NCBI RefSeq assembly: GCF_007293315.1
Contig: NZ_VLXZ01000007.1
Span: 62,001-126,000 of the forward strand
Direction: 5' to 3'
Source of the DNA: Alkalicoccobacillus porphyridii
GTDB taxonomy: Bacteria > Bacillota > Bacilli > Bacillales > Bacillaceae_D
DNA: 64,000 bases
Shown here: positions 7,554 through 17,296 of the stretch, piece after piece
Position numbering within the stretch: position 1 is the stretch's first letter
Layout: the number at the start of each line of letters is the position of its first letter
The notes under the pieces: generated by a model
Told to the model about the DNA's origin: nothing
The model's input: only the letters and a program-made list of their open reading frames with translations
Database searches by the model: none
Position numbers and translations under genes: made by a program

Positions 7554-8504
7554 TCAGCCAATTAATGCCGCAAGAATAGCCTGTTGTGCATGAAGTCGAT
7601 TTTCCGCTTGATCGTACACGACGGAGTGGCTGCCATCTATTACTTCAGCCGTTACTTCCTCTCCACGATGAGCGGGGAGGCAATGTAAGAAGATATAATC
7701 CTCTTTGGCTTCTGAAAGCAGCTCCTCATTTACTTGATAAGCAGCTAAAGATTGTTCACGTAAGGACTGTTCTGTTTCAAAACCCATACTAGCCCACACG
7801 TCTGTGTAGACGACATCAGCATCTTTAGCTGCTGAATGTGCATCTGTTGTCTCTTCGATAATGGCTTCGGTCGTTAATGCAATTTCCTTTGCAAGTGCTA
7901 CAATTTCTTGATCGGCCTTATGCTCAGATGGAGTAGCTAAGACAACATGCATTCCCATTTTTGCCCCTGCAATTAAAAGCGAATGCGCAACATTATTACC
8001 ATCACCGAAATAGGCAAGCTTTAGACCTTTTAGGATCCCTTTTTGTTCCTGGATGGTTAATAAATCCGCTAATGCCTGGCATGGATGATATGCATCTGTG
8101 AGTGCATTGATGACTGGAACCGTAGCATAATGGGCAAACTCTTCAACGAGCTCATGAGAGTTTGTCCGAATCATAATGGCGTCTAAGTACCGAGATAAGA
8201 CCTGAGCCGTATCTCTAACTGGTTCACCTCTACCAATTTGCAGATCACGTGGGCTCAGAAATAATGCATGTCCCCCCATTTGAGTAAGTCCAACTTCAAA
8301 TGAAACACGTGTACGAGTAGAGGCATTCTCGAAAATCATGCCTAATGACTTCCCAGAAAGGACGCCTTGTTTTAATTCTGGATGTTCCTTATAGGTCTTT
8401 GCGCTATGAAGGAGCTGGTTAATTTCCTCGGAGCTGTACTCCAAAAATGATAAGAGGTGACGTCCTGTCATACTGGCAGGTGCGATTTCAGGTGAATGTG
8501 ACAT
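7554..8504 (-). CDS. argF: ornithine carbamoyltransferase
   Basis: 316 residues. It makes citrulline from ornithine and carbamoyl phosphate. Signature motifs are the carbamoyl-phosphate loop STRTR at residues 62-66, HPCQALADL, the ornithine loop around VWASMGFE and the HCLP motif near the C-terminus. The ATG at 8502-8504 follows AAAGGAG; the frame runs 37 codons further upstream into carB but has no ribosome site there. It lies 19 bases after carB in the arginine operon. Anabolic function is inferred from this context. Confidence 0.95.
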   Translation of the reverse strand: MSHSPEIAPASMTGRHLLSFLEYSSEEINQLLHSAKTYKEHPELKQGVLSGKSLGMIFENASTRTRVSFEVGLTQMGGHALFLSPRDLQIGRGEPVRDTAQVLSRYLDAIMIRTNSHELVEEFAHYATVPVINALTDAYHPCQALADLLTIQEQKGILKGLKLAYFGDGNNVAHSLLIAGAKMGMHVVLATPSEHKADQEIVALAKEIALTTEAIIEETTDAHSAAKDADVVYTDVWASMGFETEQSLREQSLAAYQVNEELLSEAKEDYIFLHCLPAHRGEEVTAEVIDGSHSVVYDQAENRLHAQQAILAALIG

Positions 8505-8523
8505 TTGGTGCTCCTTTCTTATT

Positions 8524-11500
8524 TTATGATACTGGGACTTGATCACTTTGCTTCCATTCTTGTAGAGAACGGACGGAAATAGCGTCAGCATTACGTCCCT
8601 TAAGCATGGCTTCAAGTGTATTTAATTCAGAAATGACGGTTAGTCTGTTTGCCAAGGCTGATATGCGAAGATCCTTGCCATTTTTAAATCCTGGTTTAGG
8701 TAAGCTGATTAAGGCAATGGCATCCTTAGTGAGCAGCCAATTGTCAAAGTCAGTGTCCACTAAGCGAAAGCCGTGCTCACTAAGCAGTTGCTTATAAGGT
8801 GTAACTACCTCTTGATAGTCATCATGGATATCTAGGTAAATAGAGCCTTCTTGTTTATACAAGGCTGGCACCTGACCCTGTGCCCAGGCAAAGGCTTTGT
8901 GATAGGCTTCAGGCAGTGAATGACTTATGCTAATTAGTTCACCTGTTGATTTCATTTCTGCTTCAAGCAATGGATCAAGGGCTGAAAGCTTTTGATAAGA
9001 GAACACAGGGGCTTTAACTGTGTAGAATGAATTTTCTTTTGCAACTCCTGCTTCAAGCCCTGCTTCAGACAATGTTGCACCCATTAACAGCTTTACAGTG
9101 CTATCAATTAATGATACTCCACTAACTTTGCTAAAAATGGGCACGGTTCTTGAGGCACGAGGGTTTATCTCGATGACATATAAGATTTCCTGATGATAAA
9201 CAAACTGGATATTAAATATGCCTTTAAAGTCCATGCCTTTTGCTATTTGTTTTGTATAGTTTAAAACCGTTTCCTTCACTTGAGTTGAAAGTGAGAATGG
9301 AGGAGTAACGGCCAGGCTGTCTCCCGAGTGAACACCGGCTTTCTCAATATGTTCAAAGATTCCTGCTATATACACATCTTCTCCATCCGTCAGCACATCA
9401 ACTTCTAATTCCTTCCCAGGATAGTAGGCGTCAAGCAAGAGTGGATATAACACCGTTTCGTTTTCATTTAAATAAGCCGCTAGCTCTTCCTCTGACGTGC
9501 AAATTCGCATGCCTTGACCACCAATAACATAGGAAGGACGGATTAACACAGGGTAACCGATAGCTTTAGCTTCCTGAAACAACTCTGATTCATTGTGAGC
9601 CGTAATACCAGGTATATGTGGCACTTCAACTTTATTCATGAATTCATAAAATCGTCCACGATCCTCTAATTGGTCAATGGTATCAAAGCTCGTTCCATAT
9701 ACGTGGACACCTGCTGCTTCCAGTCCTTCAAGTAATGAGATAGCTGTTTGACCGCCTAGCTGAATAACCACTCCTTCAACCTGTTCTAGCTCCACAACGG
9801 AAAGAACATCTTCCACAGTTAGCGGTTCAAAGTAGAGACGATCAGCTGTTACATAATCGGTACTCACGGTTTCTGGATTATTATTCATGATGATCGTTTC
9901 GTAGCCTAAATTGCGCAAGCTATAGGCCCCGTGTACGGAACAATAGTCAAACTCAATTCCTTGCCCAATTCTTATAGGTCCTGATCCAAGAATAAGTACT
10001 TTCTTGTTGTCACTCGGGATCGCCTCATTCTCACCATCCCAACTCGAGTAGTAATAAGCTGTCGATGCAGCGAACTCACCAGCACAGGTGTCAACCATTT
10101 TATATGAAGGTGATAAGCCATGTGCTTTTCTAAGAGCTCTTACATCTTGTTCACTTGCTTTCCAGTATTCAGCAAGTATCAAATCGGTGAATCCCAACTT
10201 TTTAAAATGAAGCAGCTCTGCTTTACTAACTGCTTCAATACTGGTTGCTTGGATGAGCTTCTCTGCATGAGTAAGATTCTCGTAAGCACTTAAAAAATAT
10301 GAATTAATCCCAGTAGCTGAATGAAGCTGTTCTTTTGTTACACCGCGACGTAGTAATTCAAGCATTGCGAAAAATCTCCTGTCATCTGGCTGTGTGACAA
10401 CCTGCCATAGCTGTTCAGTTGACCAAGACTTCATAGAAACAAGCTTTAACCCTTGAGTTTTTAACTCCAGTGAGCGGACTGCTTTTTGCAGTGCAGCCTC
10501 TAAATGACGTTCAATTGCCATCACTTCACCCGTGGCCTTCATTTGAGTACCAAGTAAGCGATCCGCTTGCGTAAACTTATCAAAAGGCCATCTAGGAAAT
10601 TTAACAACAACATAATCTAAAGCAGGTTCAAAGCTAGCATACGTATGACCTGTTACTGGATTCTTTAATTCATGCAGCAAATAGCCGATACTGAGCTTTG
10701 CTGCCATTCTAGCTATTGGGTACCCAGTCGCCTTGGAAGCAAGCGCCGAAGAACGGCTCACCCGTGGGTTTACTTCAATTAAATAATATTGCTTACTATT
10801 TGGATCTAGTGCAAATTGGATGTTACAGCCCCCAACAATTCCTAACGCCCGGATAATCTTAACGGATACTGAACGAAGCATCTGATATTCAACATCTGTT
10901 AGCGTCTGGGAAGGTGCAACCACAATCGAATCCCCCGTATGAATTCCAACAGGATCGATGTTCTCCATATTACACACCGTAATGCATGTATCATTTGCGT
11001 CTCGCATAACCTCGTACTCAATTTCTTTAAAGCCAGCGATGCTTTTTTCAATTAAACATTGATTAATGGGACTTAAATCTAAACCCCCAGATACAATTTG
11101 AAGAAGATGCCCTTCATCCTTGGCAATGCCACCTCCAGCTCCACCTAATGTATAGGCCGGGCGGACAATAATTGGATAACCAACCTTCTCAGCAAAAACA
11201 ATGGCTTCATTTGCCGTTGTCACAATCTCACTTTCAGGAACAGGCTCATTTAATTCATTCATTAATGAACGGAATAAATCTCTATCCTCTCCCTTTTTTA
11301 TGGAGTCAATTGGAGTACCAAGAAGATCCACGTTATTTGCGGCAAGAATCCCGGAGTCATGAAGCTCTAAAGCTAGATTAAGTCCTGTTTGACCTCCTAA
11401 CGTGGCCAGCAATCCATCTGGTTTCTCCTTTTTGATAATAGCTTCAATGCTCGCCACAGTGAGTGGTTCAAAATAGACGACATCTGCACATGCTTCATCG

Positions 11501-11667
11501 GTCATAACTGTCGCAGGGTTATTGTTCGCAAGAATGACTCTAATACCTTCTTCTCTTAATGCCATGCAGGCTTGAGTACCTGCGTAATCAAACTCCGCAG
11601 CCTGACCAATCACAATTGGACCTGATCCAATGACGAGTACTGACTGCAGGTCTCCCTTCTTATACAT
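8524..11667 (-). CDS. carB: carbamoyl-phosphate synthase large subunit, arginine-type
   Basis: 1047 residues with two homologous ATP-grasp halves. The first half begins VLVIGSGPIVIGQAAEFDYA and the second repeats it as VLILGSGPIRIGQGIEFDYC. LGGQTGLN, LGGQTAIS, FALDPNSKQYYLIEVNPR and FVYHQEILYVIEINPR mark the grasp domains. The C-terminal MGS-like domain (from about residue 930) is somewhat short, as expected for the arginine-specific enzyme, which is not under pyrimidine control. The start overlaps the carA end by eight bases, indicating translational coupling. The small subunit supplies ammonia from glutamine. Confidence 0.95.
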   Translation of the reverse strand: MYKKGDLQSVLVIGSGPIVIGQAAEFDYAGTQACMALREEGIRVILANNNPATVMTDEACADVVYFEPLTVASIEAIIKKEKPDGLLATLGGQTGLNLALELHDSGILAANNVDLLGTPIDSIKKGEDRDLFRSLMNELNEPVPESEIVTTANEAIVFAEKVGYPIIVRPAYTLGGAGGGIAKDEGHLLQIVSGGLDLSPINQCLIEKSIAGFKEIEYEVMRDANDTCITVCNMENIDPVGIHTGDSIVVAPSQTLTDVEYQMLRSVSVKIIRALGIVGGCNIQFALDPNSKQYYLIEVNPRVSRSSALASKATGYPIARMAAKLSIGYLLHELKNPVTGHTYASFEPALDYVVVKFPRWPFDKFTQADRLLGTQMKATGEVMAIERHLEAALQKAVRSLELKTQGLKLVSMKSWSTEQLWQVVTQPDDRRFFAMLELLRRGVTKEQLHSATGINSYFLSAYENLTHAEKLIQATSIEAVSKAELLHFKKLGFTDLILAEYWKASEQDVRALRKAHGLSPSYKMVDTCAGEFAASTAYYYSSWDGENEAIPSDNKKVLILGSGPIRIGQGIEFDYCSVHGAYSLRNLGYETIIMNNNPETVSTDYVTADRLYFEPLTVEDVLSVVELEQVEGVVIQLGGQTAISLLEGLEAAGVHVYGTSFDTIDQLEDRGRFYEFMNKVEVPHIPGITAHNESELFQEAKAIGYPVLIRPSYVIGGQGMRICTSEEELAAYLNENETVLYPLLLDAYYPGKELEVDVLTDGEDVYIAGIFEHIEKAGVHSGDSLAVTPPFSLSTQVKETVLNYTKQIAKGMDFKGIFNIQFVYHQEILYVIEINPRASRTVPIFSKVSGVSLIDSTVKLLMGATLSEAGLEAGVAKENSFYTVKAPVFSYQKLSALDPLLEAEMKSTGELISISHSLPEAYHKAFAWAQGQVPALYKQEGSIYLDIHDDYQEVVTPYKQLLSEHGFRLVDTDFDNWLLTKDAIALISLPKPGFKNGKDLRISALANRLTVISELNTLEAMLKGRNADAISVRSLQEWKQSDQVPVS

Positions 11668-12742
11668 ACAAGCTCTCTCTCCCTTGACTCATCATCTCAT
11701 TAAATAGTGTAAATAGCTCTGCACTGTCGCTTGGTCCTGGATGTGCCTCCGGATGAAACTGAACAGAAAGAATCGGCAGCGTTTGGTGTTCTAGCCCTTC
11801 TATAGACCCATCATTTATATTGTAAAACCTAGCAGTTAATGAAGTGTTAATTAAGGATGCTTCGTTCACTACATAGCTGTGATTTTGTGATGTCATATAA
11901 ACCTTATGCGTTTGACGATCAATGACTGGTTGATTGGCTCCCCGGTGGCCGAAGTTTAGCTTCTCTGTGTCACCACCAAAGGCTAGAGCTAATAGCTGAT
12001 GTCCAAGACAAATACCAAGTGTAGGATACGTTTCAGCTAACTTTTTAATGGTTGGTAGAAACTGTTCAAGCTGCTTAGGGTTACCTGGTCCATTTGATAA
12101 CAGGATTCCGTCAGGTTTTAGTTCGTTTATTTTTTTGTAGGAGGTATCATAAGGTACAACCGAAACTCTATGACCCAGTGCTAGCAATTCACTTAAAATT
12201 GATTTTTTGTATCCATAATCCATTAATACAATATGATGAGCCCCTAATCCATACGTCTCAATTGATTGAACAGATACTGAAGGCACAATCTCTTGTTCTC
12301 CCAAAGGTTTAGAGTGACTAAAGTTGACCGCCACAGGATTTGTGGTCAGAACCGCCCTCATGTCCCCGTGCTTACGAATTCTTTTTACAATCGCTCGTGT
12401 GTCCACTCCCGTTACATATGGAATCCCCGCATGGCTGAGGCAGCTAGCAAGAGGTTGATTCGATTCATAATGATGACCTGTACCGTTTAACTCACTAATG
12501 AGTAACGCCTCTGCCTGGGGCTCGATGCTTTCATAATCAGAAGGATTAATCCCATAATTTCCAATTAACGGATACGTAAACACGACCATTTGTCCTTTAA
12601 AGGAAGGGTCACTCAATACTTCCTGATAGCCAGTCATGCCTGTAAAAAAAACGATTTCTGCGTGTATTTCTTGATCTTGTTCTACTCCGTGTAGCACACC
12701 TTCAAACTGTTCGCCGGTTTCAAGTACGACGTAGCCCTTCAT
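11660..12742 (-). CDS. carA: carbamoyl-phosphate synthase small subunit (glutaminase)
   Basis: 360 residues. The N-terminal CPSase domain carries FTGMTGYQEVLSDPS, and the C-terminal class I glutamine amidotransferase carries GICLGHQLLAL with the nucleophile Cys and VQFHPEAHPGP with the His/Glu pair. GGGAGG precedes the ATG at 12742. It follows argD by 66 bases. That gap holds a TGAATAAATAAACGAA-like sequence (minus strand, 12781-12796) resembling half an ARG box, so carA may have some separate control, though this is weak. Confidence 0.95.
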   Translation of the reverse strand: MKGYVVLETGEQFEGVLHGVEQDQEIHAEIVFFTGMTGYQEVLSDPSFKGQMVVFTYPLIGNYGINPSDYESIEPQAEALLISELNGTGHHYESNQPLASCLSHAGIPYVTGVDTRAIVKRIRKHGDMRAVLTTNPVAVNFSHSKPLGEQEIVPSVSVQSIETYGLGAHHIVLMDYGYKKSILSELLALGHRVSVVPYDTSYKKINELKPDGILLSNGPGNPKQLEQFLPTIKKLAETYPTLGICLGHQLLALAFGGDTEKLNFGHRGANQPVIDRQTHKVYMTSQNHSYVVNEASLINTSLTARFYNINDGSIEGLEHQTLPILSVQFHPEAHPGPSDSAELFTLFNEMMSQGRESLYV

Positions 12743-12808
12743 GATGGCCCTCCCTTTCGAAATGTATATTTACTCTTCATTTCGTTTATTTATTCATCTG
12801 ATGGCATA

Positions 12809-13963
12809 TTAAACTGCCGCTGTCTTTTGATCGACAACCTGTGCCAATATATCTGCTGCTTGTTTAAGCTCTTCATTCGTTACAACGAGTGGAGGCAAGA
12901 GTCTAATGACATTTGGTCCAGCCTGTAGAACCAATAATCCTCTCTCTCTCGCTTGTGTAATAAATTCAGCAACCGGTTCATGGCATTCAATACCAGCCAT
13001 TAAACCAAGAATTCGAATGTCCTTGACACTCTTTTTGCCTTGAAGTGATTGGTGAAGATAGGTTTGAAACACTTCAGCTTTCTCTTGCACCTGCTGAAGA
13101 AATTGATCCTCAAAAACGGTTTCGAGGACTGCCTTTACTACAGCCATCGCTAATGGGTTGCCTCCAAAGGTTGATCCATGGCTACCTGGCTGAAATGCTG
13201 GCTGAAGAAAGTCCTTTCCAATCATCGCGCCAACTGGAAAACCATTCCCTAGTCCCTTTGCTACAGTGATAATGTCTGGTGATAGATCAAAATGCTGATA
13301 ACCAAATGGCTTCCCTGTTCGACCAATTCCGGTTTGCACCTCATCAACAATTAAAAGAATATGATATTCCTTACAAAGGGCTTGAAGCTGCTGTGCAAAT
13401 TCAGGCTCTATTATTCGAACTCCACCTTCTCCTTGGACCACTTCAATCATAATCGCGGCCGTATCAGCTGATATTTGTTCTTTAACTGACTCAATATCAT
13501 TAAAGGTTGCATAGCTAAAGCTTTGTAACATCGTCCCAAAGCCCTCATGAATTTTAGACTGACCTGTCGCCGCCATGCTTCCAAGTGTTCTACCATGGAA
13601 GGAATTCTTTAAACTAATGATGTGATTTTTTCCAGAATGCTTTCTTGCCAGCTTTATCGCCGCTTCATTTGCCTCTGTTCCACTATTACAAAAGAAAACA
13701 TAATCTCCACTGCTTTGCTCAGCAAGCATGGCTGCAGCTTGTTCCTGTCCTTCAATCTGGAATAAGTTAGATACATGCCATAATGATTCTGCTTGCGTAG
13801 TAAGAGCTTCTATTACTTTTGGATGACAATGCCCAAGATTACAAACCGCTATTCCTCCAACAAAATCAAGGTAGGTGGCTCCATTCGTATCTTTTAATGT
13901 CGCTCCTTTTCCCGATTTTGCGCTTAACTCCCATCTTTGATAGGTTGGAAACAATGAACTCAT
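12809..13963 (-). CDS. argD: acetylornithine aminotransferase
   Basis: 384 residues, class III PLP-dependent aminotransferase. Motifs are FCNSGTEANEAAIKLAR (phosphate binding), FHGRTLGSM, VDEVQTGIGRTGKPF and the PLP lysine in TVAKGLGNGFPVGAM, followed by HGSTFGGNPLA. It converts N-acetylglutamate semialdehyde to N-acetylornithine. It lies fourth in the operon, 18 bases from argB and before carA. ATG at 13963 follows AGGGATCCT. Ornithine aminotransferase is a related alternative, but the operon position decides. Confidence 0.94.
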   Translation of the reverse strand: MSSLFPTYQRWELSAKSGKGATLKDTNGATYLDFVGGIAVCNLGHCHPKVIEALTTQAESLWHVSNLFQIEGQEQAAAMLAEQSSGDYVFFCNSGTEANEAAIKLARKHSGKNHIISLKNSFHGRTLGSMAATGQSKIHEGFGTMLQSFSYATFNDIESVKEQISADTAAIMIEVVQGEGGVRIIEPEFAQQLQALCKEYHILLIVDEVQTGIGRTGKPFGYQHFDLSPDIITVAKGLGNGFPVGAMIGKDFLQPAFQPGSHGSTFGGNPLAMAVVKAVLETVFEDQFLQQVQEKAEVFQTYLHQSLQGKKSVKDIRILGLMAGIECHEPVAEFITQARERGLLVLQAGPNVIRLLPPLVVTNEELKQAADILAQVVDQKTAAV

Positions 13964-13981
13964 AGGATCCCTGCTCTCTTT

Positions 13982-14767
13982 TTATGAAACAGATTCAATG
14001 GTTGCCTGCTTCGTAATTTTTGTACCCTTTAACCCTTTTCCTGCCGCAAATAATGCATGTTTGCCATTAACAATTCGTACAAACGGTAATGATCCATTTA
14101 AACTTTTAAGAGCTGCGCGAACCTTTGGAATCATTCCCCCGTATATTACTCCTTGGTCTATATACTGATGAACCTCATGATCCGTCACGTGATCTAGAGC
14201 ATTTCCGTCCTTTAAGATTCCGTCTACATCTGTTACAAATACGAGTTCTTCAGCATCTAATCCCTCAGCGATCGCACCTGCTGCAGTATCCGCGTTCACA
14301 TTGTAGTGAATACCATCCTCATCAACGCCAATTGGCGCAATAATTGGAATTAGGTCTTGTTCAATGAGTGAGTGGATGAGGTCTGTGTGTACAGATATCG
14401 GTTCCCCAACAAATCCAAGCTTATCAAGGTCCACAGGACGAACCATAAGAAGGTTTGCGTCACATCCTGCTAATCCAACTGCTAATCCAGCACTATCCTG
14501 AGTCCGCTTCACAAGCTTTTTGTTAACTCTTCCACAGAGCACCATCTCAACGGTTTCTAGCACATCTGTTGTGGTCTTCCTTAGTCCTTCAACAAATTCA
14601 CTCTTGATAGAAAGTTGCTCAAGCATTCGATTAATATCTGGACCCCCACCATGAACCAGAACGGGATGTTTGCCTTCTTGCTTTAGTTGCACAATACTGT
14701 GAAAAAAAGCATCCGATAGGTCACTTAACGTACTTCCACCACATTTAATCACTACAATCCCTGACAT
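13982..14767 (-). CDS. argB: acetylglutamate kinase
   Basis: 261 residues, amino-acid kinase fold. The N-terminal IVVIKCGGSTL holds the phosphate-binding Lys, followed by LVHGGGPDIN, LCGRVNKKL, IIAPIGVDEDG, NVNADTAAGAIAEGL and FVTDVDGIL. It phosphorylates N-acetylglutamate. AAGGGGG lies before the ATG at 14767, 18 bases after the argJ stop. I cannot tell arginine feedback inhibition from sequence; the N-terminal helix typical of hexameric, arginine-sensitive kinases is absent, and the argJ-type cycle would place feedback on ArgJ in some species. Confidence 0.95.
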   Translation of the reverse strand: MSGIVVIKCGGSTLSDLSDAFFHSIVQLKQEGKHPVLVHGGGPDINRMLEQLSIKSEFVEGLRKTTTDVLETVEMVLCGRVNKKLVKRTQDSAGLAVGLAGCDANLLMVRPVDLDKLGFVGEPISVHTDLIHSLIEQDLIPIIAPIGVDEDGIHYNVNADTAAGAIAEGLDAEELVFVTDVDGILKDGNALDHVTDHEVHQYIDQGVIYGGMIPKVRAALKSLNGSLPFVRIVNGKHALFAAGKGLKGTKITKQATIESVS

Positions 14768-14785
14768 TATTGCACCCCCTTTTGT

Positions 14786-16021
14786 TTAAGTACGATATCC
14801 CGCGTTAATACGAACGTAGTCATAGGTTAAATCACAGCCCCATGCTTTTCCTTCACCATGTGCAATATTTAGATTCACATGAATGATGATTGTATCTTTA
14901 TTTGTCATATACGCCGTTGCTTGCTCCTCTGAAAATTCAACAGGTTGACTGTTCTTTAAGGTCAATAGATCTCCTATAGCAATATCAATGGAATCTGGAT
15001 CGAGCGTACACTCACTATAGCCAATGGCACAAATAATTCTGCCCCAGTTGGCATCCTTTCCATAGATTGCTGATTTTACAAGGTCAGAGCCAACAATTTG
15101 TTTGGCTACCTTTCCTGCCTCTTCATCGTTTAGAGCTCCAACAACTTGTACTTCTATTAGCTTAGTAGCTCCCTCGCCGTCTCTGGCTATTTGCTTAGAG
15201 AGAGATTCACAAGCAAGCTTTAATGCTTCATAAAAGGCTTCCCAGTCAGGATGTTCAGGTGATAACGTTTGGTTACCCGCTAATCCTGAAGCCATTACAA
15301 CCGCCATATCATTTGTAGATGTATCACCGTCTACTGTAATCCGATTAAACGTCTGATTTGTTATGGATGATAAAGCTTTTTGCAAAACGTCAGATTCAAT
15401 TACAGCATCCGTTGTAACAAAGGAAAGCATCGTCGCCATGTTTGGGTGAATCATACCGGATCCTTTGGCAACACCTCCCACTGAGACGGTTTTCCCATCA
15501 ACTGTTGTTTGAAAGCAGGTCTGCTTCGTTGTTGTATCTGTTGTTAAGATAGCTTCATTAAAATCAACCGCTGCACCGGCTTCATTGTTTGGATTCAATA
15601 ACGTAATTCCTGCTTTCACTTTATCAATGGCCAAATATTCTCCGATCACTCCAGTTGATGTCACAGCAACTAGATGTGGATCAAGACCAAATTGTTCAGC
15701 GGAGGCTTGGCGCATCGTATAAGCGTCTTGCAGCCCTCTCTCACCAGTACAAGCATTGGCATTGGCACTGTTCACAACCAATGCTTGAATTTTGTGATCC
15801 ACTGCAATGGATTCCTGTGTCACCTTTAAGGGTGCAGCCTGAATTTGATTTAATGTATAAACAGCTGCTACATTTGCTGGTACCTCACATAAAATAACCC
15901 CAAGATCTTTTCTTTTTTTCTTTAATCCTGCGTGGATCCCAGTCGCTTTAAATCCTTCTGGTGTCAAAATAGACCCGTCTTCTACTAACTCCACATATGT
16001 TGATTGCTTTGTCATCTCCAT
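14786..16021 (-). CDS. argJ: glutamate N-acetyltransferase / amino-acid acetyltransferase
   Basis: 411 residues, ArgJ family Ntn-type enzyme that self-cleaves into two chains. The cleavage site is in KGSGMIHPNMATMLSF, where the second Thr becomes the nucleophile of the beta chain. TSTGVIGEYL and the C-terminal NLNIAHGEGKAWGCDLTYDY are also typical. It moves the acetyl group from N-acetylornithine to glutamate and may also use acetyl-CoA. Its presence explains the absence of argE and argA here. It starts at ATG 16021 after GGGGAG; the in-frame ATG two codons later is possible. Confidence 0.95.
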   Translation of the reverse strand: MEMTKQSTYVELVEDGSILTPEGFKATGIHAGLKKKRKDLGVILCEVPANVAAVYTLNQIQAAPLKVTQESIAVDHKIQALVVNSANANACTGERGLQDAYTMRQASAEQFGLDPHLVAVTSTGVIGEYLAIDKVKAGITLLNPNNEAGAAVDFNEAILTTDTTTKQTCFQTTVDGKTVSVGGVAKGSGMIHPNMATMLSFVTTDAVIESDVLQKALSSITNQTFNRITVDGDTSTNDMAVVMASGLAGNQTLSPEHPDWEAFYEALKLACESLSKQIARDGEGATKLIEVQVVGALNDEEAGKVAKQIVGSDLVKSAIYGKDANWGRIICAIGYSECTLDPDSIDIAIGDLLTLKNSQPVEFSEEQATAYMTNKDTIIIHVNLNIAHGEGKAWGCDLTYDYVRINAGYRT

Positions 16022-16037
16022 CTTTAAAAACTCCCCT

Positions 16038-17075
16038 TTATGGATAAACAGGGGTGAAATTCAACCCTGTTTTTTCATCCCAGCCATTCATAATATTCAT
16101 GTTTTGAATTGCCTGACCCGCTGCTCCCTTTACCATATTATCTATAACAGATACCACTGTTAATCTTCCCGTTCGCTCATCATACGATAAACCAATATCA
16201 CAGTAGTTACTACCATATACTTCTTTTGTTGCTGGAAAGCTATGGTTATTTCTTGCTCTTACGAATGGTTTGTTGTCATATGCTTCATTGTATAGATCAG
16301 CTATTTGTTCGACAGTGAGCTGCTTATTCAGCTGAAGATACATGGTAGCCATAATTCCTCGGACCATCGGAACTAAATGGGGTTGGAATGTAATAGCACC
16401 CATGTTGCTATTCCATATGGAAAGCTGCTGCTCGATTTCAGGTGTATGCTTGTGAGTATTGACTTGATAGATCTTAAAGTTCTCATTCATTTCGCTAAAA
16501 TGAGTAACCATTGTCGCCGATCGTCCCGCACCAGACGTACCTGTTTTCGCATCAATTATTACTGAGCGCGTATCTACTACATCCTGTTGAATAAGAGGTG
16601 CAAGACCTAATAAAACCGCAGTAGGATAGCATCCTGGATTGGAAATAATAGACGCTGAGCGAATCGCTTCTTCATTCCACTCACTTAATCCATATACGGC
16701 CTGATGAATGGTTTCTGCTTGTGCGGAAGGGCGCTTATACCATGCAGAGTAAACGTCTGGATCTTTTAATCTCAAATCACCTGATAGATCAATGACCTTG
16801 GCACCCGCTTCCCTAACCTCCTGAGTATGTTCAGCTGAAACGCCCGGTGGTGTCGCCATAAATACTAAATCCGATTGGCTACCAGCGTCCTTTGAATTAA
16901 ACGGTTGTAACGTATTATCGTACACTGTTTTTAAGTGTGGGTACGTTTCATCAATATGTACACCATCCTTAGATGATGTATATAAGTGAATATTTTTCAC
17001 TTCGGGATGATTGTTTAATAGACGCAGAAGCTCTGCTCCACCATATCCCGTTGCCCCTACAATACCAATTCTCAT
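16038..17075 (-). CDS. argC: N-acetyl-gamma-glutamyl-phosphate reductase
   Basis: 345 residues. The N-terminal NADP site is RIGIVGATGYGGAELL, and the catalytic Cys lies in SNPGCYPTA at residue 149. The His-containing segment HFSEMNENFKIYQVNTHKH is also conserved. It reduces the ArgB product to the semialdehyde used by ArgD. It is the first gene of the operon, with GGGAG before ATG 17075 and a promoter with ARG boxes about 50-100 bases upstream. The argJ start is 16 bases downstream of its stop. Confidence 0.95.
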   Translation of the reverse strand: MRIGIVGATGYGGAELLRLLNNHPEVKNIHLYTSSKDGVHIDETYPHLKTVYDNTLQPFNSKDAGSQSDLVFMATPPGVSAEHTQEVREAGAKVIDLSGDLRLKDPDVYSAWYKRPSAQAETIHQAVYGLSEWNEEAIRSASIISNPGCYPTAVLLGLAPLIQQDVVDTRSVIIDAKTGTSGAGRSATMVTHFSEMNENFKIYQVNTHKHTPEIEQQLSIWNSNMGAITFQPHLVPMVRGIMATMYLQLNKQLTVEQIADLYNEAYDNKPFVRARNNHSFPATKEVYGSNYCDIGLSYDERTGRLTVVSVIDNMVKGAAGQAIQNMNIMNGWDEKTGLNFTPVYP

Positions 17076-17123
17076 CTAGCTCCCGCTCCGTTTCTATATC
17101 TCTATGATTTTCTCTTGTGTTTC

Positions 17124-17152
17124 ATTATAAATATGAATAAAAATAAATTCAA
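17124..17152 (-). promoter_or_regulatory. argC promoter (sigma-A type)
   Basis: In the minus direction, TTGAAT (17147-17152) is followed after exactly 17 bases by TATAAT (17124-17129). It lies about 50 bases before the argC start codon. The spacer is covered by the ARG box at 17132-17152. Confidence 0.85.
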
Positions 17153-17174
17153 CTGTATTTTTATTTTATTTTCA
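17132..17174 (-). promoter_or_regulatory. two ARG boxes (ArgR/AhrC operators)
   Basis: TGAATAAAAATAAATTCA (17134-17151) is an imperfect palindrome matching the known B. subtilis AhrC box CATGAATAAAAATKCAAKT. A second AT-rich candidate, TGAAAATAAAATAAAAATAC on the minus strand, lies at 17154-17174. The first covers the promoter spacer and the second lies just upstream, the arrangement expected for arginine-dependent repression. Confidence 0.8.
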
Positions 17175-17206
17175 ACTTAATCTATTCTTTTCTTTTACAC
17201 GCAAAT

Positions 17207-17254
17207 AAAAAAGAGTGTAACCCAATTATCGTGAATCGGGTTACGCTCTTTTGC
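17207..17254 (-). terminator. terminator of the ctaG-sco operon
   Basis: AAAAGAGTGTAACCC and GGGTTACGCTCTTTT pair with one mismatch around a 14-base loop, followed in the minus direction by TTTTTTATTT. It separates the ctaG-sco transcript from the argC promoter. Confidence 0.88.
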
Positions 17255-17296
17255 CAACAAACGTTTATTATTTATTCAAAAATCATGTATAATTAT

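Noticed and set aside
8505-8615. Longer argF start, 37 codons upstream.
   Set aside because: It lies inside carB, has no ribosome site, and makes the protein longer than the family.
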